Of a stretch of DNA of 64,000 nucleotides, positions 7,451 through 16,121 are shown piece after piece; position 1 is the stretch's first letter; each line of letters begins with the position of its first letter. Origin of the DNA: Clostridiaceae bacterium (GTDB lineage: Bacteria; Bacillota; Clostridia; Oscillospirales; Acutalibacteraceae); contig JAUMVO010000004.1 in NCBI GenBank assembly GCA_030530095.1, forward strand, positions 1 through 64,000, read 5' to 3'. The notes beneath the pieces are model-generated. The model made no database searches. It had not been told where the DNA came from and saw nothing but the letters and a program-made list of their open reading frames with translations. The position numbers and the translations under genes are program-made.

Positions 7451-10252
7451 ATGCCCAGAGACGTAAACCCGAGAATTCACGTAAACGAGAAGGATTTTCC
7501 GCTGACTGACTATCATTGCGACGATCCCGAAAAGAAAAAGCTTGTGACCAAGCTTGCGCTTATGATTACGGATAATATTCCGCGTAAGCTTCCCGGCGGT
7601 ATGAAGGAAAACCACATGGATTTCTGGATACTTGACAGACTTCTTACCAAGGAAGAGGTCAAGTTCATGCTGTCGTTCAAAAAGAGGCGTGTTCCGCTTC
7701 GCATAGGCGAGCTTGCAAAGAGAAACAATATGAGCGTTGAAGAGGCTCAGAAGATAGTCGATCACATACTCTGGATCGGTCTGCTCGAGCAAAACAGAGA
7801 AAACGAGGACAATGAGCGTCAGTTCCTTATCCCGAAATGGGTTGTAGGCTCTGGCGAATATATGGTCGAGCATAAGACTCTGCCCGACGATCATCCCGAG
7901 GTTGCGACTATGTTCAATCTCGCTCCTCAGGAGCCGCTTGAACTCGCTTCAAAGCTCATTCCTCCCGGAGGCGCGGGAATCGGTATGCACGTTATTCCCG
8001 TTGAAAAGGCTATCGAGCACGAAAGCACCTCCGTCAGCGTTGAGCATCTTACTCACTGGCTGAACAAGTACGATAAATTCTGCTCAATGGTATGCGCCTG
8101 CCGTAAGGCTCAGCGTATCAGAGGCGAAGGCGTAGGCGATATCGAAGGCCACATGTGTATAGCATTGGGCGATATGGCTGAATTCCTCGTTGAATCGGGC
8201 AAGGACGCAAAATATATCACCCGCGAGGAAGCACTTGAAATTATTCTGCGTTCCGAGAAAAAGGGTTACGTTCATCAGATAACAAACCTTGACGGTCCCG
8301 ACAAGATAGTCGGTATCTGCAACTGCTCTCCCGGAAGCTGCTACGGACTTCGTACGTCTCAGCTTTTCAACACGCCTAATATGTCGCGCTCGGCTTACAG
8401 AGCTCACGTTGAGCCCGAAAAGTGCGTTGCCTGCGGCAAGTGCGTTGAAGTTTGTCCCGCAGGCGCAGCAAAGCTCGGACAGAAGCTTTGCAAGGCTGAC
8501 GGCTCAAAGGTTAAGTATCCCATGCACGATCTTCCCGACGACCATAAGTGGGGCGAGGACAGATGGGACCCCGATTACAGAGACCACAACAAGATTAACT
8601 GCTACGACACGGGTACTTCACCGTGTAAAACGGCCTGCCCCGCTCACCTTGCAGTACAGGGCTATATAAAGATGGCTGCCGAGGGCAGATACAAGGATGC
8701 TCTCAAACTCATCCGTCAGGATAACCCCTTCCCTGCAGTCTGCGGCGCAGTTTGCAACAGACGCTGCGAAGACCGCTGCACGAGAGGTCTTGTAGATAAG
8801 CCCGTTGCCATTGACGAAATCAAGAAGTTCCTCGCCTACCGTGAACTTGACGCGGGCGACGAGTACGTTCCCGAGGTATGCTTCAACGGCGTAGGCGAAC
8901 AGTGGGACGATTATAAGATTGCCGTTATCGGCGCAGGTCCCGCAGGTCTTTCGGCGGCTTATTATCTTAGAACGGAAGGCTATCCCGTAACCGTATTCGA
9001 GAAGGAAAGCCGTCCGGGCGGTATGCTGACAATCGGTATTCCGAATTTCAGACTCGACAAGAAGGTTGTTGACGCCGAAATTGAAATCATCAAGAAGATG
9101 GGCGCCGAGATTAAATGCGGCGTTGAGGTCGGCAAGGACGTTACCCTTGACGAATTAAGACAGCAGGGCTATAAGGCGTTCTATATCGCAATCGGACTTC
9201 AGGGCGGCAGACTCGCAGGCGTTGACGGCGAGGACGCAAAGGGCGTTGAAAGCGGTATCGCATTCTTAAGAAGAATCAATCAGGACGATACAATCCGTCT
9301 TGACGGCGACGTAGTTGTAGTCGGCGGCGGTAACGTTGCGGCTGACGTTGCAAGAACTGCGGCAAGAGCGACAGACGGCAAGGTTAAGATGCTCTGCCTT
9401 GAGTCAAGAGAGGAAATGCCCGCAGCAAAGGACGAGATTGCCGAGGTTGAGGAGGAAGGCATCGAAATTCTCAACGGCTGGGGCCCGAAGGAAATACTCA
9501 AGAACGAAGACGGTACCGTCAAGGCTATCGTATTCAAGAAGTGCGTTTCCGTATTTGACGACGAGCACCGCTTCTCACCGAAGTACGACGAGAACGATAC
9601 AATCACCGTTGAGTGCAAAAATGTACTGATGGCTATCGGTCAGTCGGCCGAATGGGGCAAGCTGCTCGAAGGCTCAAAGGTTAAGCTTAACCGTAACGGT
9701 ACTGCGGTTGCCGATAAGATTACATATCAGACAGATGAGCCCGACATTTTCGTAGGCGGCGACATTTACCACGGCGCACGCTTTGCCATCGACGCTATCG
9801 CCGAGGGCAAGGAGGGTATGGTTTCAATCAACCGCTTCGTACATCCCGGTCAGTCGCTTACTATCGGCAGAGATTTAAGACAGTTTATCGAACTGGACAG
9901 AGACGACGTCAAGCTTGAAGGCTATGACAACGCCGACAGACAGGCTCCCGGCATGAGAGAGGGCGACCCGCTCAAGACGTTCAAGGATTTGCGTGAGCCT
10001 CTCACCGAGGAGCAGGTTAAGATTGAGGCTAACCGTTGCTTAGGCTGCGGCGCTACAACAGTTGACCTTAACCAGTGCATCGGCTGCGGTCTTTGCACGA
10101 CGAGATGCGAATTCGACGCAATTCATCTTTCGCGTGATATTCCTCAGGCGAGCGAAATGCACACCGCCGAGGAAATGATGAAGGTTGTAGGCCCCTACGC
10201 TCTCAAGCGCGGTATGAAGATTATCAAGCGTTCGCTTAAAGGAAACAAATAA
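7451..10252 (+). CDS. Large Fe-S flavoprotein, GltD/NfnB-like FAD-NAD(P) oxidoreductase with fused N-terminal Fe-S module (paralogue 1)
   Basis: This 933-aa protein is built of several parts. Residues about 60-125 look like a winged-helix domain (IGELAKRNNMSVEEAQKIVDH). Residues 205-300 form a cysteine module of unknown function (C211, C215-x-C217, C236, C290-x-C292, C297). A 4Fe-4S motif follows (C325, C328, C331, C335). Residues 384-460 are the GltD/NfnB-type Fe-S domain (C392, C396, C431, C435, C439, C443). FAD (GAGPAGL, 494-500) and NAD(P) (GGGNVA, 625-630) sites follow, then a C-terminal Fe-S cluster pair (C863 to C886). No glutamate synthase catalytic subunit is nearby. It is likely a cytoplasmic electron-transfer hub; substrate unknown. 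The ATG at 7451 follows GAGGAG. Confidence 0.8.
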   Translation: MPRDVNPRIHVNEKDFPLTDYHCDDPEKKKLVTKLALMITDNIPRKLPGGMKENHMDFWILDRLLTKEEVKFMLSFKKRRVPLRIGELAKRNNMSVEEAQKIVDHILWIGLLEQNRENEDNERQFLIPKWVVGSGEYMVEHKTLPDDHPEVATMFNLAPQEPLELASKLIPPGGAGIGMHVIPVEKAIEHESTSVSVEHLTHWLNKYDKFCSMVCACRKAQRIRGEGVGDIEGHMCIALGDMAEFLVESGKDAKYITREEALEIILRSEKKGYVHQITNLDGPDKIVGICNCSPGSCYGLRTSQLFNTPNMSRSAYRAHVEPEKCVACGKCVEVCPAGAAKLGQKLCKADGSKVKYPMHDLPDDHKWGEDRWDPDYRDHNKINCYDTGTSPCKTACPAHLAVQGYIKMAAEGRYKDALKLIRQDNPFPAVCGAVCNRRCEDRCTRGLVDKPVAIDEIKKFLAYRELDAGDEYVPEVCFNGVGEQWDDYKIAVIGAGPAGLSAAYYLRTEGYPVTVFEKESRPGGMLTIGIPNFRLDKKVVDAEIEIIKKMGAEIKCGVEVGKDVTLDELRQQGYKAFYIAIGLQGGRLAGVDGEDAKGVESGIAFLRRINQDDTIRLDGDVVVVGGGNVAADVARTAARATDGKVKMLCLESREEMPAAKDEIAEVEEEGIEILNGWGPKEILKNEDGTVKAIVFKKCVSVFDDEHRFSPKYDENDTITVECKNVLMAIGQSAEWGKLLEGSKVKLNRNGTAVADKITYQTDEPDIFVGGDIYHGARFAIDAIAEGKEGMVSINRFVHPGQSLTIGRDLRQFIELDRDDVKLEGYDNADRQAPGMREGDPLKTFKDLREPLTEEQVKIEANRCLGCGATTVDLNQCIGCGLCTTRCEFDAIHLSRDIPQASEMHTAEEMMKVVGPYALKRGMKIIKRSLKGNK

Positions 10253-10269
10253 GGGGAAGGAGAATAATT

Positions 10270-13188
10270 ATGCCCGAAACCTATGACAAGATGCCCACCA
10301 CAAAATCAAAGTTTGACGGCGAAGCGGAAAAGAAAAAGAAATATGCCAAGCTCGGTGCGAAAATCACCGACAACGTACCTCATAAGCTTTTCGGTCTCAA
10401 GACCACCGACGAGGAATACTGGGGACTGCGTGAAATCCTCAACGAGGACGAGGTTGATATTGCGCTCTCGATGAAGCAGCGCAAATGGTACACCGCAGAA
10501 GAGCTTCAGAAGATGAATCCTCAGCTCGACGCAGAGAAATTCAAGGAAACCCTGAACCTTCTCTGCGTTCACGGCTTCGTTGAATACGATTACGGCGACC
10601 ACTACGACGACAACGGCCCGATTGAGGGTGCGCCGAAGGAGCTGCGTTACCGTACAAGCTACTTCGTACCCGGCAGCGCGGAGCTTTTCAATTCTTCGGT
10701 TGACCGAATCAAGAAGAATCCCCCCGTTGCAAAGATGTTTGAGCGGATGACCTTCCTTCCGCTTGAACACATTACCTCTATGGTACGCCCCGGCGGCAAC
10801 GGTATCGGTATGCACGTTATACCCGTTGAAAAGGAAGTCAACGCAAGCCGCGAGGCTATGAGCATTGAAAAGATTTCATACTGGCTTCAGAAATATGAGG
10901 GCCATCTGTCCGCAGGTATCTGCTCGTGCCGTTATTCCCGTGCGGAAATCGGCGAGGGCTGTACCGACGACGGCGACGACTGGTGCATTCAGGTCGGCGA
11001 TATGGCCGACTACACCGTGGAAACGGGCAGAGCGCATTATATTACAAAGGAAGAAGCGCTTGAAATTCTTCAGAAGGCCGAGGACAACGGCTACGTTCAT
11101 CAGGTAACTAATATCGACGGCGACGACCATATTTTCGATATCTGTAACTGTAACGTCAAAATCTGTAACGCTCTGCGTACCTCGCTTCTGTTCAACACTC
11201 CCAATATGTCGAGAAGCGCTTACACCGCTAACGTCAATAAGGAAAACTGCGTTGCGTGCGGCAGATGCGTTGAGGTCTGCCCTGCAGGTGCAGTCAAGCT
11301 CGGACAGAAGCTCTGTCAGAAGGACGGCACTCCAGTAAAGTATCCGAAGTCCGTACTTCCCGATAAGATTCACTGGGGTAAATATGCGTGGGACGAGAAT
11401 TACAGAGATACCGCCAGAGTCAATACTCACAAAACGGGTACTTCTCCGTGTAAATCCGCATGTCCCGCTCACGTGCCGATTCAGGGCTATCTGAAGATGG
11501 CTAAGGAAGGCAGATACGACGAGGCTCTTGCGCTCATCAAGCTTGAAAACCCCTTCCCCGCTATCTGCGGCCGCGTCTGCAACAAGCGCTGTGAGGACGC
11601 CTGCACGAGAGGCACAATAGATAAGCCCGTTGCAATAGACGACGTTAAGAAATTCCTTGCCGAGCGTGACCTGCACGCAGAGACAAGATATATACCCAAG
11701 AAGATTACAAAGAGAGTAAGCGGCGAATGGGATGAGAAAATCGCCATTATCGGCGCAGGCCCCGCAGGTCTGTCCGCTGCCTATTATCTCGGCACAATGG
11801 GTTATCATCCGACCGTATTCGAAAAGAACGAAAAGCCCGGCGGTATGATGACCTACGGCATCCCGTCCTTCAAACTTGAAAAGGACGTTATCGATGCTGA
11901 AATCGACATCATCCGTGAGCTCGGCGTTGAGATTAAATGCGGCGTTGAGGTCGGTAAGGACGTTACCATAGAAGAGCTGAAGAAACAGGGCTACGAAGCC
12001 TTCTATATCGCAATCGGCTGTCAGGGCGGCAGACTTCCCGGTGTACCGAACGACACGGCAGAGGGAACGGAAATCGCGGTTAAATTCCTTGAAAAAGCGT
12101 TAAGCGATACCTCAAAGGATCTGAGCGGCGACGTAGTAGTAATCGGCGGCGGCAACGTTGCCATAGACTGTGCAAGAACGGCTCACCGCAAGGGTGCAGA
12201 CAAGGTTTCGATGTACTGCCTTGAGTCGAGAGAGACCATGCCCGCCTCCCCCGAGGAAATAGAGGAAGCCGAGGATGAGAACGTAATTATCAGCTGCGGC
12301 TGGGGCCCGAAGGAAATACTTACCGACGATAGCGGCAAGGTTTCGGGTATCGTGCTTAAGAAGTGCGTTTCCACACTTGACGAAAACGGCAGATTCTCAC
12401 CGAAATACGACGAGAACAATACAGTTACAGTTAATGCAACTAAGATTGTATTCGCCATCGGTCAGGCTATCGAGTGGGGCAAGCTGCTTGAAGGCACGGC
12501 CGTTAAATTCCATCACGGCAATTATCCCATTGCGGATAAGTTCACCTATCAGACCGACGACCCCTGCATTTTCGTAGGCGGCGACGTATATACGGGACCG
12601 AAATTCGTTATCGACGCTATCGGTCAGGGACACGAAGCGGCTGAGTCGCTTTCAAGATTTGTTTCCAAGAACAACGTTTCCCAGACTCTTGCCAGAGACA
12701 GACGTTATTTCAAGAGCCTTGACAAGGACAATATCGCAATTGATTCCTACGACAAGGCGCAGAGACAGATTCCGCCCGTTGACGCTTCCGTTGACTATAA
12801 GAACGGCTTTACCGACAACAGACTTATCTTCACCGAAGAGCAGGTAAAGACTGAGGCTTCACGCTGCTTAGGCTGCGGCGCAAGCATAGTTGACGAAAAT
12901 AAGTGTATCGGCTGCGGACTTTGCACGACGAAGTGCGAATTCGATGCAATTCATCTTGTCCGCGATCATCCCGACGCTTCGGATATGCGCAGGGCTGAGG
13001 ACAAGGTCGGCGGACTTCTGAGCTATGCGGTTCCCAGAGCCTTCAGGATTGTTCTCAACTCAGGCTCCGAGGAAGCAAGAACAATGCGTAAGAAGCGCAA
13101 GGAATACAATAAGGCTACTAAGGAATTCCACAAGACGCATCCGCACACCGGCAACGGCGTAGATATTGAAGAGATGATGAAGGACTAA
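10270..13188 (+). CDS. Large Fe-S flavoprotein, GltD/NfnB-like FAD-NAD(P) oxidoreductase (paralogue 2)
   Basis: This 972-aa protein has the same domain order as the gene before it and is clearly its paralogue. It has an N-terminal helical/winged-helix part, the cysteine module (GICSCRYSR, DWCIQVGDMADY, DICNCNVKIC), the 4Fe-4S motif CVACGRCVEVCPAG, the domain TSPCKSACPAHVPIQGYLK to NKRCEDACTRG, FAD (GAGPAGLSAAYY), NAD(P) (GGGNVAIDCARTA) and a C-terminal CLGCG with CIGCGLCTTKCEFDA. It has an extra basic tail of about 40 residues. It starts 17 bases after paralogue 1 with GGGAAGGAG upstream. The pair may form a heterodimer; that is inference. Confidence 0.8.
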   Translation: MPETYDKMPTTKSKFDGEAEKKKKYAKLGAKITDNVPHKLFGLKTTDEEYWGLREILNEDEVDIALSMKQRKWYTAEELQKMNPQLDAEKFKETLNLLCVHGFVEYDYGDHYDDNGPIEGAPKELRYRTSYFVPGSAELFNSSVDRIKKNPPVAKMFERMTFLPLEHITSMVRPGGNGIGMHVIPVEKEVNASREAMSIEKISYWLQKYEGHLSAGICSCRYSRAEIGEGCTDDGDDWCIQVGDMADYTVETGRAHYITKEEALEILQKAEDNGYVHQVTNIDGDDHIFDICNCNVKICNALRTSLLFNTPNMSRSAYTANVNKENCVACGRCVEVCPAGAVKLGQKLCQKDGTPVKYPKSVLPDKIHWGKYAWDENYRDTARVNTHKTGTSPCKSACPAHVPIQGYLKMAKEGRYDEALALIKLENPFPAICGRVCNKRCEDACTRGTIDKPVAIDDVKKFLAERDLHAETRYIPKKITKRVSGEWDEKIAIIGAGPAGLSAAYYLGTMGYHPTVFEKNEKPGGMMTYGIPSFKLEKDVIDAEIDIIRELGVEIKCGVEVGKDVTIEELKKQGYEAFYIAIGCQGGRLPGVPNDTAEGTEIAVKFLEKALSDTSKDLSGDVVVIGGGNVAIDCARTAHRKGADKVSMYCLESRETMPASPEEIEEAEDENVIISCGWGPKEILTDDSGKVSGIVLKKCVSTLDENGRFSPKYDENNTVTVNATKIVFAIGQAIEWGKLLEGTAVKFHHGNYPIADKFTYQTDDPCIFVGGDVYTGPKFVIDAIGQGHEAAESLSRFVSKNNVSQTLARDRRYFKSLDKDNIAIDSYDKAQRQIPPVDASVDYKNGFTDNRLIFTEEQVKTEASRCLGCGASIVDENKCIGCGLCTTKCEFDAIHLVRDHPDASDMRRAEDKVGGLLSYAVPRAFRIVLNSGSEEARTMRKKRKEYNKATKEFHKTHPHTGNGVDIEEMMKD

Positions 13189-13191
13189 GCC

Positions 13192-13545
13192 ATGCACGAA
13201 ATGGGAATTATCGTCAATCTCGCCAATACGCTTGACGAAACCGCCGAGGAACAGAATATTATAAGAATCGGCAAGGTTACGTTGCAGGTCGGCGAGGTTT
13301 CGGGCATAGTTACCGATTACTTCGTTGACTGCTGGAATTATTTCAAGAGAAAGCATCCCGTGCTCGTTGACTCGGAGCTTGTGCTTGAAACGATACCCGC
13401 AATTACCTTCTGTTCAAGCTGCGAGAGAAACTACGAAACCGTGAAATACGGCAGGGAATGTCCTTACTGTCATTCGGGTGAAACCTGGCTTATTCAGGGC
13501 AATGAATGCATTATCAAGGAAATCGAAGCCGAAACGGCTGAATAA
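13192..13545 (+). CDS. HypA-like nickel/zinc metallochaperone
   Basis: The 117-aa protein begins MHEMGI, matching the Met1-His2-Glu3 nickel-binding start of HypA. It has the HypA zinc finger as C74-x2-C77 and C90-x2-C93 (CSSCERN, ECPYCHS). HypA normally delivers nickel to NiFe-hydrogenase, but no hydrogenase or other hyp gene is in the window. It starts 3 bases after the second flavoprotein and shares its transcript, so its client may be these proteins or a metalloenzyme elsewhere. The start codon is fixed by the MHE motif. Confidence 0.8.
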   Translation: MHEMGIIVNLANTLDETAEEQNIIRIGKVTLQVGEVSGIVTDYFVDCWNYFKRKHPVLVDSELVLETIPAITFCSSCERNYETVKYGRECPYCHSGETWLIQGNECIIKEIEAETAE

Positions 13546-13550
13546 AAACC

Positions 13551-13582
13551 AACAACAGACCTGATTTATCAGGTCTGTTGTT
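13551..13582 (+). terminator. Terminator-like hairpin after the HypA-like gene
   Basis: A perfect 14-bp stem, 13551-13564 with 13569-13582, loop TTTA. The following sequence is AT-rich with no long T run, so termination may be partial. Confidence 0.7.
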
Positions 13583-13590
13583 ATATTAAT

Positions 13591-13619
13591 TTGATTAATT
13601 GTTTGGTTTGTGTTATATT
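13591..13619 (+). promoter_or_regulatory. Promoter of the membrane-anchored unknown protein
   Basis: TTGATT (13591-13596), 17-base spacer, TATATT (13614-13619), followed 18 bases later by the start codon with GAGGTGAT between. Confidence 0.5.
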
Positions 13620-13637
13620 TATTATTGAGGTGATGAT

Positions 13638-14228
13638 ATGACCGACAAGTCAAGAATTATTGTCATTGTTGTAGTTGCCATGGCGATTATCCTCGCCGCG
13701 ACGGCATTTGCGTATAACAGATATAAAAAGAATCTTGAAAATACCGCAAAGCAGGCAAGCGGCGGACCTCATACCGTCGAAAATACACAGACACAGACCG
13801 ACGGAGAAACAACTATATACAGTTTTGAAAATGTGCTTGACAGCGCAAAGCTTCTCGGAAAAAGCGTTTCCGAGAGCAAAATTGAAGAAAAGTATTTCAA
13901 AAATGGTTTACTGTTTGAACTGAAATTTGACGGAAAGCTTTTCGAAAAAGCTGCGGCAAATTGCTCAGTGGTTTATCATCAGAATGACGACAACGGCGAA
14001 TACTTTGCCGATACGGTTTATATTTACAGCTATGAGCTCGGCTTCGACGATGCAGCTGAAAAGCTGACCGAAGCTTACGGCGAGCCGACGGCCGAGGGCG
14101 AGGAGCCGTTTGCAAGGGCAAACGGCGGCGCCGTCACGTGGGCCGATTTTGAGAATGAAAATTACAAGATTAAGCTCTCAAGCGCAAGTGAGAAAGATTA
14201 TATCGAGCTGACGATAAAGCTGAAATAA
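13638..14228 (+). CDS. Membrane-anchored extracellular protein of unknown function
   Basis: I do not recognise a family. The 196-aa product has one N-terminal membrane segment (about residues 7-26, IIVIVVVAMAIILAATAFAY), then positive residues, a Thr/Gln-rich linker (about 45-60) and a soluble domain of about 135 residues with mixed beta-strand character. The sequence predicts a type II or signal-anchored protein facing outward. GAGGTGAT precedes the ATG. It stands alone between two terminators, so it is a single-gene unit. No cysteine pattern or catalytic motif is apparent. Confidence 0.7.
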   Translation: MTDKSRIIVIVVVAMAIILAATAFAYNRYKKNLENTAKQASGGPHTVENTQTQTDGETTIYSFENVLDSAKLLGKSVSESKIEEKYFKNGLLFELKFDGKLFEKAAANCSVVYHQNDDNGEYFADTVYIYSYELGFDDAAEKLTEAYGEPTAEGEEPFARANGGAVTWADFENENYKIKLSSASEKDYIELTIKLK

Positions 14229-14240
14229 CAAACTAAACAA

Positions 14241-14275
14241 AAAGCGGTAAGCCGAGTGCTTACCGCTTTCTTTTT
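14241..14275. terminator. Bidirectional terminator between convergent genes
   Basis: Stem AAAGCGGTAAGC (14241-14252) with GCTTACCGCTTT (14258-14269). T runs follow on both strands, serving the plus gene ending at 14228 and mtnA ending at 14274. Confidence 0.85.
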
Positions 14276-15317
14276 ATATAATGTCTTTTATCTCTTCGGG
14301 TTTGAAAACGCCCTTATCGGTGATAAACGCCATTATCAGCGAAGCGTCGGTCACGTCAAAGGCGGGGTTAAGCGCCTTTGCCTTTTCGGGCGTCATACGC
14401 TTTTCGTACCACATTTCCGAAATCTCCGCTTCGTCACGCATTTCAATTACTATACCGTCGCCGTTATCGGTGTTTTTGTCGAAAGTTGACATAGGAGCGC
14501 AGACATAAAACGGTATGCCGTAATGCCTTGCAACTATTGCGAGCGACGAGGTGCCGATTTTGTTTGCCGTGTCGCCGTTTTTTGCAATTCGGTCAGCGCC
14601 GACGAGCACCGCGCCGACAAGTGAGTTTTTCATTATATATGACGACATATTGTCACAGACAACCGTCGTGTCAACGCCTGCCTTCGTCAGCTCGTATGCC
14701 GTCAGTCTTGCGCCCTGAAGAAGCGGTCTCGTTTCGTCGGCATAAACTTTAATTGCGTGTCCCTGCTCTTTTGCGACGTAAACGGGTGAAAGCGCCGTGC
14801 CGTATTTAATGCAGGCAAGCCTTCCGGCGTTACAGTGGGTCAGAATTGCGTCGGTATTTTTCAGAATTCGCGCACCGTACTCACCTATCGCACGGCAGGT
14901 TGATATATCGTTTTCAAGAATCTCTGAAGCCTTGTCGCACAAGGCTTTTTTGATATTGTCAAGGCTTTGACCTTTACAGCTGATAAGTGTCTCTTTCATC
15001 TCGTTTACCGCCCACGAAAGATTCACCGCGGTCGGTCTTGATGAGATGAGATATACTGCGTTGTCCTCAAAGTCTTTTATAAACGCTTCTTCGGTCTGCG
15101 CCGTACTGTCATTTGAAAGAACCGCCATAGCTATGGCGGCGCAAACGCCTATACACGGGGCACCGCGGAGTTTGAGAGTCTTTACGGCATCAAAGATTTC
15201 TTCCCTCGTCTTAAGGCTTAACAAGACTTCCTCATTGGGAAGCCTTGTCTGGTCTATAATAACGAGAGCGTTGTTCTCCCTGTCAAATCCTGCAGTCTGT
15301 GAATTCAAATCAAGCAT
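14274..15317 (-). CDS. mtnA: Methylthioribose-1-phosphate isomerase
   Basis: MtnA converts 5-methylthioribose-1-phosphate to the ribulose form in methylthioadenosine salvage. The 347-aa protein is a member of the eIF2B-related family. It shows LRGAPCIGVCAAIA (about 50-63), the catalytic cysteine region THCNAGRLACIKYGTALS, and GADRIAKNGDTANKIGTSSLA. It starts directly after the punA stop and is the last gene of a deaminase-phosphorylase-isomerase cluster. No mtnB, mtnC, mtnD or mtnK is present here, so the later fate of the product is unknown. Confidence 0.93.
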   Translation of the reverse strand: MLDLNSQTAGFDRENNALVIIDQTRLPNEEVLLSLKTREEIFDAVKTLKLRGAPCIGVCAAIAMAVLSNDSTAQTEEAFIKDFEDNAVYLISSRPTAVNLSWAVNEMKETLISCKGQSLDNIKKALCDKASEILENDISTCRAIGEYGARILKNTDAILTHCNAGRLACIKYGTALSPVYVAKEQGHAIKVYADETRPLLQGARLTAYELTKAGVDTTVVCDNMSSYIMKNSLVGAVLVGADRIAKNGDTANKIGTSSLAIVARHYGIPFYVCAPMSTFDKNTDNGDGIVIEMRDEAEISEMWYEKRMTPEKAKALNPAFDVTDASLIMAFITDKGVFKPEEIKDII

Positions 15318-16121
15318 TTATATTCTTCCTATTATTTCGCATATAAGCTTCTGCATCTCTGCGCCCTTGCGCGCACCGGTTTCAAGTACTTCCTCCTCGG
15401 TCAGAGGTTGGTCGAGTATGCCCGCCGCCATATTGGTTATAAGCGAGAATGCAAGGGTTTTGAATTTAAGATGGCTTGCGGCGATTATCTCGGGAACGGT
15501 TGACATACCTACCGCATCCGCGCCCAGAGTTCTGAACGCCCTTATCTCGGCAGGGGTTTCGTAGCTCGGACCGGTACAGCCGAGATACACGCCTTCCTTT
15601 ATTTCAACGCCCGTTGAAGCCGAACATTGGGCGGCAAGCCTGCGCAAATCGGGATTGTACGCAAAGCTCATATCGGGGAAGCGCACTCCGAATTCGTCGT
15701 CGTTTTTACCGATAAGCGGATTGGTGCCCATAAAGTTGATATGGTCGGTGATGAGCATTATATCGCCGACGTTGAAGCTCTTGTTAACGCCGCCCGCGGC
15801 ATTGGTGACGATAAGATATTCGGCACCGAGCTTCCTCATCACTCTTACGGGTGCAATAATCTGCTTCATAGTGTAGCCTTCGTAATAGTGAAAGCGTCCC
15901 TGCATACAGATTACCCGCTTGCCATTGAGTTCGCCGTAAACAAAGCGTCCCTTATGACCGGGAGCGGTTGATACGGGAAAATCCTCAAGCTCGCCGTAGT
16001 CAATATAAACAGGGTTTTCAATCTTATCGGCAAGTCCGCCCAGACCCGAGCCGAGTATTATTGCAACCTCGGGGGAAGCGGGAATTTTTGATCTGATATA
16101 TTTTACGGCACTGTCAATCAT
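15318..16121 (-). CDS. Purine nucleoside phosphorylase, probably methylthioinosine-cleaving
   Basis: This 267-aa trimeric-type phosphorylase cleaves a purine nucleoside with phosphate. It shows GSGLGGLAD (24-32), the phosphate-binding APGHKGRF, the purine-contacting Glu188 (GPSYETPAEIRA), Met206 (VGMSTVPE) and Asn230 (SLITNMAAG). Asn at this position marks 6-oxopurine specificity, whereas methylthioadenosine phosphorylases have Asp. That fits a role after the deaminase encoded just upstream, splitting methylthioinosine to hypoxanthine and methylthioribose-1-phosphate. The ATG at 16121 overlaps the deaminase stop in an ATGA and has AAAGGAG upstream. General inosine/guanosine cleavage (punA) is the alternative. 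Confidence 0.85.
   Translation of the reverse strand: MIDSAVKYIRSKIPASPEVAIILGSGLGGLADKIENPVYIDYGELEDFPVSTAPGHKGRFVYGELNGKRVICMQGRFHYYEGYTMKQIIAPVRVMRKLGAEYLIVTNAAGGVNKSFNVGDIMLITDHINFMGTNPLIGKNDDEFGVRFPDMSFAYNPDLRRLAAQCSASTGVEIKEGVYLGCTGPSYETPAEIRAFRTLGADAVGMSTVPEIIAASHLKFKTLAFSLITNMAAGILDQPLTEEEVLETGARKGAEMQKLICEIIGRI

Noticed and set aside
10876-11808. 310-codon open frame on the minus strand inside the second flavoprotein
   Set aside because: It lies antisense to a gene with clear Fe-S and FAD motifs; composition is that of a shadow frame.
7451-13188. Glutamate synthase subunits
   Set aside because: Only the GltD-like flavin part is present; the glutamine amidotransferase and synthase domains of GltB are absent, and the N-terminal Fe-S modules are foreign to GltD.
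13192-13545. Evidence for a NiFe-hydrogenase locus
   Set aside because: A HypA-like protein alone is not enough; no hydrogenase subunit or hypB-F gene is in the window.
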